DNA from: Merluccius polli | Taxonomy: Eukaryota > Chordata > Actinopteri > Gadiformes > Merlucciidae | Direction: 5' to 3' | Assembly: GCA_030340625.1 (NCBI GenBank) | Contig: JAOPHQ010002315.1 | Location: 96,152-160,151, forward strand | DNA: 64,000 nt | In this document: one piece after another, positions 31,556 to 41,476 of the stretch | Layout: every line of letters starts with the position of its first letter | How positions within the stretch are numbered: position 1 is the stretch's first letter | Translations under genes and position numbers: made by a program | The notes under the pieces: generated by a model | The model's input: only the letters and a program-made list of their open reading frames with translations | Database searches by the model: none | Told to the model about the DNA's origin: nothing

Positions 31556-32500
31556 ATGGATTATAACAACTCAACACAATCTGATGGTGCTCCTTTTTCA
31601 TTGCGAAAGATCAATCACAAGGTCATAGTGGTACAGATCCTGATTACAATTTTTCTGTACCTCAACTGTCTGCTCCTGACAAGCTTTTTCAAGAAGGAGA
31701 TCTTTCGCAGAAGCATGCGCTACATCTTCTTCGTCTTTACCTTGATGTCAGACTGCCTGTACCTATTGGTGACCAATGTTCTGCTAATCCTGTCCTTCTT
31801 TAATACTTTCATGCAAATTTGGCTCTGTATTTTCCTCATCATAGTATTGTCTGTGTTCAATTTTGTCTTCCCTTTAACACTGACAGCGATGACCCTGGAG
31901 CGTTATGTGGCCATCTGCATGCCAATGCGTCACGGGGCCTTATGCACCCCGCGCAGCGCTCTGCACTGTATTCTGATCATCCACACTATCAGCTCTATAC
32001 CAATCAGCATCATTGTCTCAATCTACTTTGCCTCTGTGCCTCTCAGTATCTACATGGAGGATGGGCTGTGCTCGATTGAAATGCTCATGATTCACAGATG
32101 GCAGAGTTATCTCTTATCAGCTGTAAATCAGTTATACTTCATCATCATGTTTGTCATCATTGTGTTCTGTTATATTGAAATCACAAAAGCAGCCAGGAAA
32201 GCATCAGGAGAGACTAAGACATCCACAGGGAAGGGACTCAGAACAGTACTTCTTCATGGTTTTCAGCTCATTCTCTGCCTTACCCAGCTATGGTGCCCTT
32301 TTGTTGAAGCTGCTGTGCTGCAGATCGATTTCCTTTTATACATTAATGTGAGATACTTCAATTACATAATGTTTACTCTTGCCCCGAGATGTCTAAGTTC
32401 CCTTGTTTATGGCCTCAGGGACAGAAAGTTCTTTCTAATGTTGAAATATTATGCTGTCTTTGGCTTATGTTACAAATCACCTCCTGTATTGGCTGATTGA
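31556..32500 (+). CDS. Odorant receptor (131-2-like), copy 4
   Basis: 314 residues, intact; starts MDYNNST in ttaccATGG. Same receptor landmarks as copy 1. Loop 2 reads MEDGLCSIEML, and the start of helix 5 differs from copies 1-3 (SYLLSAVNQ instead of SYLFLAANQ), as in copy 5. Helix 6 has LTQLW. AATAAA at 32570-32575. Expected to be functional as a coding sequence; expression unknown. Confidence 0.92.
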   Translation: MDYNNSTQSDGAPFSLRKINHKVIVVQILITIFLYLNCLLLTSFFKKEIFRRSMRYIFFVFTLMSDCLYLLVTNVLLILSFFNTFMQIWLCIFLIIVLSVFNFVFPLTLTAMTLERYVAICMPMRHGALCTPRSALHCILIIHTISSIPISIIVSIYFASVPLSIYMEDGLCSIEMLMIHRWQSYLLSAVNQLYFIIMFVIIVFCYIEITKAARKASGETKTSTGKGLRTVLLHGFQLILCLTQLWCPFVEAAVLQIDFLLYINVRYFNYIMFTLAPRCLSSLVYGLRDRKFFLMLKYYAVFGLCYKSPPVLAD

Positions 32501-33220
32501 AAAAATGAAGAAAAATAAATGCAACAAAACCATGCTCCCTAAATATTTAAATGTCAAACTTATTTTTTAAATAAAGACCAATATGTTACTGAACTGTTAC
32601 TGAGGGTGTGTGAACTTATTGAATTTCAGATTGGATGTCTTTTCAAACAATACATTATAGCCTGATTTAAGTTATTTTTTCAACTTCTGACTCAATCTTC
32701 TGACAGTTCATTACATTTTTGGCAATAGCATCTGCAGTACTTGGCTGCAGGTAAACACATCTTTGCTGAGATGGGCAGTGTCCATCTAGTCCACGTTTTG
32801 GACTAGATGTACAGTATTTGTTTTGCAGTGTTTGGCCCCAGCAGTACTGATTACTGACATAGGACTAGGGAAAAGACCAGACGACGCCCCGAGAAGCTTC
32901 TCCCGACAGTGAAGCTGTTTACCAACCAAAAGGCAAAGTTTGGTTGTACAATTAAGGACCGATTGGGGAGCCTGATGTTAAAAATCAGCCAGCCTGTTAG
33001 TTACTATGCAGGGGAACCTCTACACGATACACGGGGATCCCCCAAAATATATCCCTGTAACACATTACAATGCAGTAATTCACAAGAATCCATACAAAAC
33101 ACAGGACTGGGGCAAGAGGTGACTAATTGGTGTGCCTGTATGTCTAGTTTAATGCATTGATTAATGTGCCAACAAAGAAATGCAAAATAAATGTAAATGA
33201 ATCTGAACCTTACAATGTGT
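32501..33220. other. 3' flank of receptor 4
   Basis: Shared flank with small deletions; AATAAA at 32570. No gene. Confidence 0.7.
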
Positions 33221-33839
33221 CGTTATTATATGATGATTGAAAAATGACTGTGAATATACAGAGAAAAGTATCGGTAATCCTTTCCCGGCACTCAGGTGTA
33301 TGGCATAATGCACAGTATAATAACAATTAGATTAGATTAGATTAAACTTTGTCATTGTACAGACAGTTTTGTAATATAACAAATGTATTATTTGCGTAGC
33401 ATTAAAAAATATTTCAGTATCACATTGTTTGGTAAAATTATGTTTGTGCAAAGGTCATTTTTCTCATGGTAAAAGTATAGCTGGTTAAATTAAAGTGTTT
33501 GAAAACTTTTGACCAACAACATATTAGTACTTGCTTCCAGACTGTCTCAATTATTTGCACACTTAGGTCTCACTGATCCTGTGAGTTGAGTTCTCACTAT
33601 GGGAACAATGTTTTCTACAGCTTTATCCCACATTGGGTAATTAGTTTAATTAGTTTGACAGTTATGGAAACGCATTGGATACACACAAGACATACTGTCA
33701 TCATTAAGTGCTTCATCTGGGACTCATTATAACCTCAGTGATCACTGATCATATTATAATATTAGCCTCCTTATTAACTAATATGAATAAGGTTAATAAC
33801 CTCTAATACCAACCCAAAAAAATAAAACTTATATATGCT

Positions 33840-33847
<8 letters not shown>

Positions 33848-33905
<58 letters not shown>
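33848..33905. repeat. (TA)n microsatellite, unit 5
   Basis: TA array abutting the hAT relic. Confidence 0.9.
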
Positions 33906-33907
<2 letters not shown>

Positions 33908-34116
33908 GGCCGGGACTTTAACGCGTTAATTAAGATTAATTAATTACACAATAATTAACGCGTTAAAAGAATTGACGCATTTTAATCGCACTTATTTTTG
34001 CACCGCGGATCGTTTCTCACTGGATGAGTTTCAGGCAGACTGATTATACTGGAGCACCAACTAGCGTTCATGAGTTCAGACAACAACAAACCACAGTGAA
34101 CATGAACGAAGTAGCT
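33906..34116 (+). mobile_element. hAT transposon relic, left part
   Basis: Begins agggccgggactttaacgcg, the terminal sequence of a common fish hAT family, with acgcgttaa palindromic words. Continues as untranslated leader to an ATG (34102) followed by five codons, where the L1/Tx1-like LINE is inserted. Continues at 39610. Confidence 0.65.
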
Positions 34117-34319
34117 TTTTTTTATAATTCATATTTTATTGGAAAATGTACAATGCAGACAAACAAAGGACAGACAGAAGAAAAAAAAAAAAAATACTAA
34201 AAAACATTACAATACTGAAACAAATTACATAAACAAGACATACTCATGAGGAGGAGGGGGAAGAGGGAGGGGGGGGGGGTGCAGTACAAAATAGTCAATC
34301 TTGAATCAATGGGACAACC

Positions 34320-37300
34320 TTATGGTGGGGTGAGGGCAAGGTGCTGTGCTGTCATAAAGTTTCTAATTATGTCCCATAAGCCGTCCTCCCTCCTGTAAAG
34401 GTCCAACAAGGCGGATGCAGCCCTTTCCATGCTTACAAGGTTTAAGAATTCATCCAACCATTTCAGCATGTTGAAACAGTCGGGGTTTCTAACTTTCCAG
34501 TTCATTAGTATTGTACGTTTAGTTGTAAGACAAGCAAGTGAGACAATTTTTTGCGCAATTAAAGATTTCATGCCAGACGGTTGGACACCTAACAGGCATA
34601 TAGCTGGAGAAAGAATCAGTTCAATATTTAAGATTTGAGACAATGTGTCTCTGACTGCATCCCAGAAGGCCTTGACAGCAGGACAAAACAGGAGGGAGTG
34701 GGCCAGGGTGCCTACTTGCCCACACCCATGCCAGCATAGATGTGATACAGAGATATCCATTTTGTTTAGCTTGTAAGGCGTGATATAGGCCCTATGTAAG
34801 ATATTAAAATTGATAATCCTAAAACGTGCACATTTGGTAAAAGATACAGAGCTATTCCAGATTCTGTCCCATTCCTGCTGGGAAAGTGAGATACCTAAAT
34901 CTTCCTCCCATCTTGACTGAGCCCTAATGTTGGTATTAGAGGAGGATAGGAGTAATAATTTATAAATGCCTGAGACCAGACCTTTTCCACCCACAAGTTT
35001 TTTTAACGTTTTGTCTAAGTGTTCCTGACTACACACACTTGCTCCTTTTGAGGATATTTTGGTAATAACAGCCTTGAGCTGGAGATAGGAGAGGAAACTT
35101 GAGTTATTCATGTTAAATTTCGATAACATTTCAGAGAAAGGTATCATGGTGTTATTCTTCACAATTTGCCCTAATGTGTGCAATCCACCATTTTTCATAG
35201 CAGAGATGTTTAAGGGGAGGCCGCCTGCTGAAATAAGAGGGTTACTCCATAGTGGGCAGGAGGGAAGAGAACTCCCCACAATGCCTAGCCTTCTATGCAC
35301 AAGCTTTACTATGCCAATGGAGCACCTAATTATTGGATTGTCTATACCAGCCATACCTTTAGGACAGTACCATAATGATGGCAGGGATATATGTTTATTA
35401 TGATCTTTAATTATCTGTTCCTCTAACCAATCCCAATTTGGCTTACAGGTTTTAGTGCTGTAGCCCCATACAATGGGAAATCTGGCATTGTATGCGAGAT
35501 AATATAAATACATATCAGGAACACTTAGACCTCCTTTACTCTTCAGCATGGACATCTTTTTATAACTAATTCTAGGTTTTTTATTCTTCCATAAGAATAT
35601 AGAGAATATAGCTTGTATATCTCTAAACCAATATTGAGGAAATTGAAGGGGAATAGATGATATTACATGGGCTAGTCTCGGCAGAGCATTCATTTTTAAT
35701 ATGTCTACCCTGCCCCATAATGATAGGGGTAAAGTTGACCATCTTTTCAAATCTTCTTTAATTATTTTAAGTAAACCTGGACCGTTGGCATCAAAAATCT
35801 TATTGATTGGTGTTTTAATCGTTATACCTAAATATTTAATACCTTCAGGTTTCCAAATAAATGGGGCTGAGCCCAAATGAGACGAGTGAGTAAAGGGGTT
35901 TAATGGTAAGGCTTCGCATTTACCCCCATTTATTTTATAGCCCGAGAGCAGACTAAAGGTTTTAATTGTCTCCAATACTCTAGGAATGGATTGAAGGGGG
36001 TCAATTAGAGTCAATAAAATATCATCAGCAAATAAATTCATTTTAAACTGGTGGCCACCCATGGGGATACCCTTTATGTTAGAGCTAGCGCGTATGGCAC
36101 AGGCTAAAGGCTCGAGAGCCAAGATAAAAATTAAGGGGGAAATTGGACAACCCTGTCGTGTCCCTCGATACAATTGGAAGGGCTCAGATAATATATTATT
36201 GCTTCTAATCATGGAAACTGGGTCAGAGTAAAGTGTTCTAAACCATTTCATACATACCTGACCAAACCCAAATCTAGATAAGATATTAAATAAATATGGC
36301 CATTCTATTCTATCAAAGGCTTTCTCAGCGTCCAGCGATATTGCTATCGCTGGACGCTGAAGTGAGCCTGCTCTGTGCATTACCTGGAACAGTCTTCTCA
36401 TGTTGTTAGCAGACTGGCGGCCAGCTATAAATCCCACCTGGTCCAGGTTTACAAGAGAGGGAACTACTTTTTCCATGCGAAGAGCAAGGAGCTTTGCAAA
36501 CACTTTGTAGTCATTGTTTAAGAGACTTAAAGGTCTATAATTGCCCATTAATTGATGATCTCTACCGGCCTTAGGAAGTAAACATATTATGGCTGTACGC
36601 ATTGACAATGGCATTGACTGAGATTCAATCATGTCGTTATACAACTCAACCAGCAAAGGTAATAATGCATCCAGAAAACATTTGTAAAATTCACTTGTAA
36701 ATCCATCTTCTCCTGGACTCTTGCCAGATGATAATGATTTTACAGCTGTCACAATTTCCTTGGTTGTAATGGAATTCTCCAGTTCATCTACCTGAGCAAC
36801 ACTTAATACAGGGAGTGACACATTCCTTAAAAAACTATCCAAGTTGTGATTTTGGGCTAGGCACTCACTTTGATATAGTTCTGAGTAGAACTCTCTGAAA
36901 GCATCACTGATTAGCTTTTGATCCGTTATGATTGTGCCTTTAGCGTTCTTTATAGCTGGGATACACTGCTTGCTCTCAAGCTGTTTAAGCTGTAGAGCAA
37001 GCATCTTTCCAGCTTTGTCCCCACACTCAAAGTGTTTCCTACGAAGCCTGTACAGGGCAAATGCAGTCTCCTCATGTATTGTTAGTTGTAAGTCGGCCCT
37101 TATTGAGAGGACAGAGCTCTTTAACACTAGGTTAGTGGGGTCTTGCATGTGTTGCAATTCCAATGATCTAAGTTCATTACGTAATTTAACTTTCTTTGCC
37201 ACAGCTTCCCTGTGCTTTGCTGATGCGTAACTAATTATCCAACCTCGACAGGTGGCTTTGAAGGCCTCCCATACAGTTTGTATAGAGGAAACAGAGGCTG

Positions 37301-38132
37301 TATTTATAGATATAAATTCCTCTGTTCTGGTTTTAATGTGGGAGACAAAGGTGTCATCTTTTAAAAGTGCATTATTGAATCTCCACTGTTTAGGTTTATT
37401 AACAATAGGACTTAGGCAGAATATAATTGCAAGGGGAGCATGGTCCGATAGGACTATACTATATATTTCAGCGTTGATAACCTTTTCTACCTGAGAATTG
37501 GATAATAGGAGATAATCAATTCTGGAATATGAATTGTGCACCTTCGAGTAGAATGTATATTCCCGAGAGTGAGGGTTCAATAATCGCCATACATCAGACA
37601 AAGCCAGTGATTCTAACAACTCATTAAAGGCACTTGACAATGATTTATCAACTGGAAGAGGGTAGCCCGAGCGATCTATCAGGGCATCTCTGACTAGGTT
37701 GAAATCGCCCGCCATTAGGATGGGATGATTAGCATGCCGTGCCAAGCGGGGTATAATAGGGGATAAAAAAGATGCTTGAGCAGAATTGGGAGCATAAATG
37801 TTTACCATTGTGCATTTTTCATTCTGCAAATTGCCAAATAATATCAGATATCGGCCTTCTTTATCCATCTCCATGTCAATTAGGTTGTATGAGATTTTCT
37901 TAGAGATCAAAATGCTCACACCTCTACACCCTCTAGAGCCTGGGGAGGAGAACACTTGGCCCACCCATCTTTGCTTTAATTTAAGTGATTCTTCCATATT
38001 AAGATGGGTTTCCTGTAACATTGCTATATCAGTGTCAAGTGCCCTTAGATGTGACAAGATCTTATATCTTTTAACAGTATTCTGAATTCCGTTTACATTC
38101 CATGAGGTCACTTTTATAGCATTAATCACCAT
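34320..38132 (-). CDS. L1/Tx1-like ORF2: endonuclease and reverse transcriptase
   Basis: 1,270 residues from a true ATG. AP endonuclease at the N-terminus: SWNVNGIQN, LQETHL, NIYAPN, GDFN (about residue 141), SRIDYLL, SDHAPL. Reverse transcriptase: NYRPLSLLNNDYK (about 529), QVGFIAGRQS, ISLDAEKAFDRIEW, RGTRQGCPISPLIF, LFADDILL (about 699). C-terminal zinc-binding CWHGCGQVGTLAH...C (about 1131). The endonuclease would nick the target and the RT would copy the element RNA at the nick (target-primed reverse transcription). No stop or frameshift. The length is normal for an L1-type ORF2. Confidence 0.93.
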   Translation of the reverse strand: MVINAIKVTSWNVNGIQNTVKRYKILSHLRALDTDIAMLQETHLNMEESLKLKQRWVGQVFSSPGSRGCRGVSILISKKISYNLIDMEMDKEGRYLILFGNLQNEKCTMVNIYAPNSAQASFLSPIIPRLARHANHPILMAGDFNLVRDALIDRSGYPLPVDKSLSSAFNELLESLALSDVWRLLNPHSREYTFYSKVHNSYSRIDYLLLSNSQVEKVINAEIYSIVLSDHAPLAIIFCLSPIVNKPKQWRFNNALLKDDTFVSHIKTRTEEFISINTASVSSIQTVWEAFKATCRGWIISYASAKHREAVAKKVKLRNELRSLELQHMQDPTNLVLKSSVLSIRADLQLTIHEETAFALYRLRRKHFECGDKAGKMLALQLKQLESKQCIPAIKNAKGTIITDQKLISDAFREFYSELYQSECLAQNHNLDSFLRNVSLPVLSVAQVDELENSITTKEIVTAVKSLSSGKSPGEDGFTSEFYKCFLDALLPLLVELYNDMIESQSMPLSMRTAIICLLPKAGRDHQLMGNYRPLSLLNNDYKVFAKLLALRMEKVVPSLVNLDQVGFIAGRQSANNMRRLFQVMHRAGSLQRPAIAISLDAEKAFDRIEWPYLFNILSRFGFGQVCMKWFRTLYSDPVSMIRSNNILSEPFQLYRGTRQGCPISPLIFILALEPLACAIRASSNIKGIPMGGHQFKMNLFADDILLTLIDPLQSIPRVLETIKTFSLLSGYKINGGKCEALPLNPFTHSSHLGSAPFIWKPEGIKYLGITIKTPINKIFDANGPGLLKIIKEDLKRWSTLPLSLWGRVDILKMNALPRLAHVISSIPLQFPQYWFRDIQAIFSIFLWKNKKPRISYKKMSMLKSKGGLSVPDMYLYYLAYNARFPIVWGYSTKTCKPNWDWLEEQIIKDHNKHISLPSLWYCPKGMAGIDNPIIRCSIGIVKLVHRRLGIVGSSLPSCPLWSNPLISAGGLPLNISAMKNGGLHTLGQIVKNNTMIPFSEMLSKFNMNNSSFLSYLQLKAVITKISSKGASVCSQEHLDKTLKKLVGGKGLVSGIYKLLLLSSSNTNIRAQSRWEEDLGISLSQQEWDRIWNSSVSFTKCARFRIINFNILHRAYITPYKLNKMDISVSHLCWHGCGQVGTLAHSLLFCPAVKAFWDAVRDTLSQILNIELILSPAICLLGVQPSGMKSLIAQKIVSLACLTTKRTILMNWKVRNPDCFNMLKWLDEFLNLVSMERAASALLDLYRREDGLWDIIRNFMTAQHLALTPP

Positions 38133-38593
38133 TTATTCAAAAGAAAAAAGGAGAAGAGAGAAAAAAAATGACCAATAAGAGCACATGGACAAAGAATAAC
38201 AGCTGATGCTTTGCATGCATACGTAGATACTGGATACTGCACAGTGAATGCTTGGGGGGGGGGGGGGGGGGGGGGGGGCGGGAGGCTGGGAGAACACACA
38301 AAGACAAGGAACAACACAAATATTACGCCAGGTGGCATAAACAAAACAAAAAAAACAATTTGATGAGGCAAGCCCCATCTTCTATCCGCGATGGGTGGGT
38401 GAAAGCGGTGCTAAGGCAGTCGACAGACCGTTACCGAAAAGATACATAGTTATTAAACCTGCCATATAATCAGCTGGGTGGCACACATCAGTTCTCAGTT
38501 CTCCGTCTCCATGATCCGTGGTATGCAAAGAACGAAAGAAAAAAGTCACTTACAGTCGAGGCGAGGTAGATTCCAGGATTGTTGACTTCAGTA

Positions 38594-39418
38594 TCAAAAG
38601 ATATCTGGGAGTTTCACCTTCAAGCCCCTCAATGCAGTCTCAGCTGAATCATACCGAAGAGTCTCTCCCTCGATGGTTATGATGAACTTCGCCGGGTGGA
38701 GCAGACCGAATCGCAGGCCAGTGGTCCTCACCTTGTCGATGATGTCTCTGTAGGCAGCGCGCTGTTTTTGGACTTCCATTGCGAGGTCCTGCCGGGCGAA
38801 GAATCGTTCTCCTTCCCATACCAGCCTCTGCTTGTTCCTGGCAGCCTGTAGTATTGACTGTCGGTCACCCCACCGAAGCAGGCGCACTATGATGGGTCGA
38901 GGGGGGTCACCTGGATCTGACTTAGGTCTCAGGGCCCGGTGCGCCCGGTCGATCTCAGGAAGCGGGTCGCCATCGTTAATGCCCAGTATATACTGGAATA
39001 TTTTGTTTAGCATGCTAAACAGGTTGTCAGCTTCAGCGCCTTCCTTCAATCCGGTGAGCCTGATGTTGTTCCTTCTGCTTCTGCTCTCAAGATCTGTAAC
39101 CCTCTCACGTAGAAACTTCACGTCTTTTGATAGTTGTTTCACCGTCTCTCCGTTGGTTGACGCTCGGTCTTCCAGGGCACTTATACGCTTCTCAGCGTTA
39201 GATAACCTGTTGAGGGCAGCTTTCGTTTCTTTGTTCATAGTCTGTATAGACTTCTGTAGTGTATCGAGTTTGTTGTCGAATCCCGTTTTGATGTCTTGAA
39301 TCTCCGCGCACAAATGCTGGGCCCAGCGTGGTGTTTCTTCTGAGTCCATTGTGTACGTCGGCTCGAGATCCTTCTGCAGCTTCGCTGCATTTCTAGTTAC
39401 ACGTTCTTGCTGAGACAT
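38594..39418 (-). CDS. L1/Tx1-like ORF1: RNA-binding coiled-coil protein
   Basis: 274 residues from the ATG at 39418 (MSQQERVTRN). The frame is open further upstream without an ATG, so this start is chosen. A heptad-like helix with ALNRLSNAEKRISALEDRAS and LRERVTDLESRSRRNN precedes an RRM-like region (NIRLTGLKEGAE, RAHRALRPKSDP, RPIIVRLL) and a C-terminal domain (GERFFARQDLAMEV). This is the usual build of L1 ORF1 (Transposase_22) trimers that coat element RNA. About 460 bp separate it from ORF2. Confidence 0.88.
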   Translation of the reverse strand: MSQQERVTRNAAKLQKDLEPTYTMDSEETPRWAQHLCAEIQDIKTGFDNKLDTLQKSIQTMNKETKAALNRLSNAEKRISALEDRASTNGETVKQLSKDVKFLRERVTDLESRSRRNNIRLTGLKEGAEADNLFSMLNKIFQYILGINDGDPLPEIDRAHRALRPKSDPGDPPRPIIVRLLRWGDRQSILQAARNKQRLVWEGERFFARQDLAMEVQKQRAAYRDIIDKVRTTGLRFGLLHPAKFIITIEGETLRYDSAETALRGLKVKLPDIF

Positions 39419-39609
39419 TCGTTTTAAAGCAGCGGCTTTTAGCAGCAGGAAACGGGTAAACGGGCATACAGGAAAAGCGAAGGAGCAGGTTAAATTAGTC
39501 GGACAGCTTCGGTCTGAGGAGCAGCAAACACTCAGCACGCCATGTTCACCTGACCGCCATCACGTGATCTCACGGTTTTCTCACGTGATCTCACGTGAAC
39601 GAAGTAGCT

Positions 39610-39749
39610 GATGAGACCGCTTTTGTTGGCCCCGTGGATGGGAAATTTTGTAAAATAAAACGGATGGAAGTGTCGATAAGAGCATGGTTGTGTGTGCAAG
39701 CTATGCAACAAGGAATTCGCATATCACCGCAGCACATCGAGCCTCAAGT
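39610..39749 (+). pseudogene. hAT relic, right part: BED zinc finger start
   Basis: Continues the frame cut at 34116 and contains, after a frame change, CKLCNKEFAYHRSTSSLK, the second half of a BED-type zinc finger as in hAT transposases. It breaks off at about 39749. Frame changes and truncation show decay. Confidence 0.6.
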
Positions 39750-40055
39750 ATAGGGTGGCCATTCGTCCGGCTTTAGGCCGGACTGTCCGGTTTTAGGCCG
39801 GACTGTCCGGTTTTTCAATGCCCTGTCCGGCGTATGGCGCAGCATCAAGCCGGTCGCGTATTTGTCCTTTTTGAGACCCCCCCCCCGCCGGTCATAGCTC
39901 CGCCTGCCGGTCATAGGTCCATGGTCTGTTACGATCGCGCGCGCGCACCCCCCCCCCCCCCCCCCCCCCCCGCCGGTCGTAGGTCCGGGGTGTGTTGTTA
40001 TCGTGCGCCCCCCCGGCGGCCGTAGGTCCGAGGCGCACCCCTACCCCCACTCAAT
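39750..40055. repeat. GC-rich repeat block with C homopolymers
   Basis: Words ggccggactgtccggttt and ccctgtccggcg, then C runs (39950-39971). The same words occur inside the hAT elements at 3.3 and 28.0 kb, so this is probably a fragment of that family. No flanking duplication seen. Confidence 0.6.
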
Positions 40056-40149
40056 ACAAGAAAAAAGGAAGAAAGTACTGATTACTATCAGAGGGATTAG
40101 AAAGTCAAGTCAAGTACTACGAGTTCAAATGACACACCCAATAACAACA

Positions 40150-40531
40150 TCTAAATTTAGATAACTAATGAGATGCATTGGTACCAACTTTGAAGGGATG
40201 ACGACATTGGACCATTAGTTATCTTGTTCTTTCTATTCATTGGGTTATGTTGTATTTATATATTGCCATGCGTGGTGTCATCTACACTAGGTGTTCATGA
40301 AAAAGGGCAAGTCGTGTGTCACTTTCTTTTCTGGAACTGTCGCTTTTCTGGGACATTAGCCACTTCATAATCCGGGCACTTTAAGTTGACTGTCTTACAA
40401 ATGTTTTTCTTCAATTTACAATTTCAGTCCATGGACATGATCAAAAAGGAAGTTTAGGTAATAGGGGATGAATTGGTATTTGCATACAACAGATACATAT
40501 ATATATATACACTATACACATATATGATTAC
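40150..40531 (+). promoter_or_regulatory. Conserved 5' block of receptor 5 with extended upstream ORF
   Basis: Inverted CCAAT (40238-40244), TATA-like ttgtatttatatatt (40250-40264). The upstream ORF is at 40431-40457, now MDMIKKEV because a second in-frame ATG precedes it. More diverged than the other blocks. Confidence 0.4.
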
Positions 40532-41476
40532 ATGGCTTATAACAACTCAACACAATCTGATGGTGCTCCTTTTTCATTGCGCAAGATCAATCACCAGGTC
40601 ATATTGGTACAGATTCTGATTGCATTTTTTCTGTACCTCAACTGTCTGCTCCTCACAACCTTTTTCAAGAAGGAGATTTTTCGCAGAAGCATGCGCTATA
40701 TCTTCTTCGCCTTTACCCTGATGTCGGACTGCCTGTACCTATTGGTGACCAACATTCTGCTAATCTTGTCCTTCTTTCAGATTTTCATTCACATTTGGCT
40801 CTGTCTTCTCCTCCTCCTAGTATTGTCTGTGTACACTTTAGTCTTCCCTTTAACACTGACAGCGATGACCCTGGAGCGTTATGTGGCCATCTGCATGCCA
40901 ATGCGGCACGGGGACTTATGCACCCCGCGCAGCACTCTGCACTGTATTCTGATCATCCACACTATCAGCTCTATACCAATCAGCATCTCTCTCTCAACCT
41001 ACTTTGCCTTAGTGCCTCTCAGCATGTACACACAGGGTGGGGTATGCTCGATTGAAATGCTCATCATTCAGAGATGGCAGAGTCATTACTGGTCAGCTGT
41101 AACTCAGTTATACTTTGTCATCATGCTTGTCATCATTGTGTTCTGTTACGTTCAAATCATGAGAGCAGCCAGGAAAGCATCGGGAGAGATGAAGAAATCC
41201 ACAGGGAAGGGACTCAGAACGGTACTTCTTCATGGTTTCCAGCTTATTCTCTGCCTTACTCGGCTGTGGTGCCCTTTTGTTGAAGCTACCATCTTGCAGC
41301 ATGATATGCTTTTATACATTAATGTGAGATATGCCAATTACATAATGTTTACTCTTGCCCCGAGATGTCTAAGTTCCCTTGTTTATGGCCTCAGGGACCG
41401 AAGGTTTCTTCTAATGTTGAAATACTATGCTGTCTTTGGCTTGTGTTACAAATCACCTCCTGTTTTGTTAGATTGA
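40532..41476 (+). CDS. Odorant receptor (131-2-like), copy 5, most divergent of the array
   Basis: 314 residues, intact, start attacATGG. Same landmarks (NNST, LERYVAIC, cysteines, LHGFQ, APRCLSSLVYG) but more changes than the other copies: helix 3 reads LCLLLLLVLSVYTLVFPL, loop 2 reads LSMYTQGGVCSIEMLII, helix 5 begins SHYWSAVTQ, and the helix 6/7 loop has TILQHDMLL. Changes fall mainly in helices 3-5 and loop 2, where odorants are expected to bind. AATAAA at 41715-41720. Confidence 0.92.
   Translation: MAYNNSTQSDGAPFSLRKINHQVILVQILIAFFLYLNCLLLTTFFKKEIFRRSMRYIFFAFTLMSDCLYLLVTNILLILSFFQIFIHIWLCLLLLLVLSVYTLVFPLTLTAMTLERYVAICMPMRHGDLCTPRSTLHCILIIHTISSIPISISLSTYFALVPLSMYTQGGVCSIEMLIIQRWQSHYWSAVTQLYFVIMLVIIVFCYVQIMRAARKASGEMKKSTGKGLRTVLLHGFQLILCLTRLWCPFVEATILQHDMLLYINVRYANYIMFTLAPRCLSSLVYGLRDRRFLLMLKYYAVFGLCYKSPPVLLD

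Larger units (their letters stand above)
27409..33220 (+). repeat. Tandem receptor unit 4
   Basis: Same order as unit 2, with a 1.28-kb hAT element and an L2-like fragment inserted. About 400-500 bp of normal spacer is missing where the L2-like fragment sits. It lacks the GT microsatellite downstream. Confidence 0.85.
34117..39595 (-). mobile_element. Full-length L1/Tx1-like LINE with both ORFs open
   Basis: About 5.5 kb, minus strand, flanked by a 14-bp direct repeat tgaacgaagtagct (34103-34116 and 39596-39609). It ends in a short A tail (T run on plus, 34116-34123). It carries a 5'UTR, ORF1, an inter-ORF region with a G/C homopolymer (38253-38278), ORF2 and a short 3'UTR. Both ORFs are uninterrupted, which suggests a recent, possibly competent copy. 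Confidence 0.9.
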
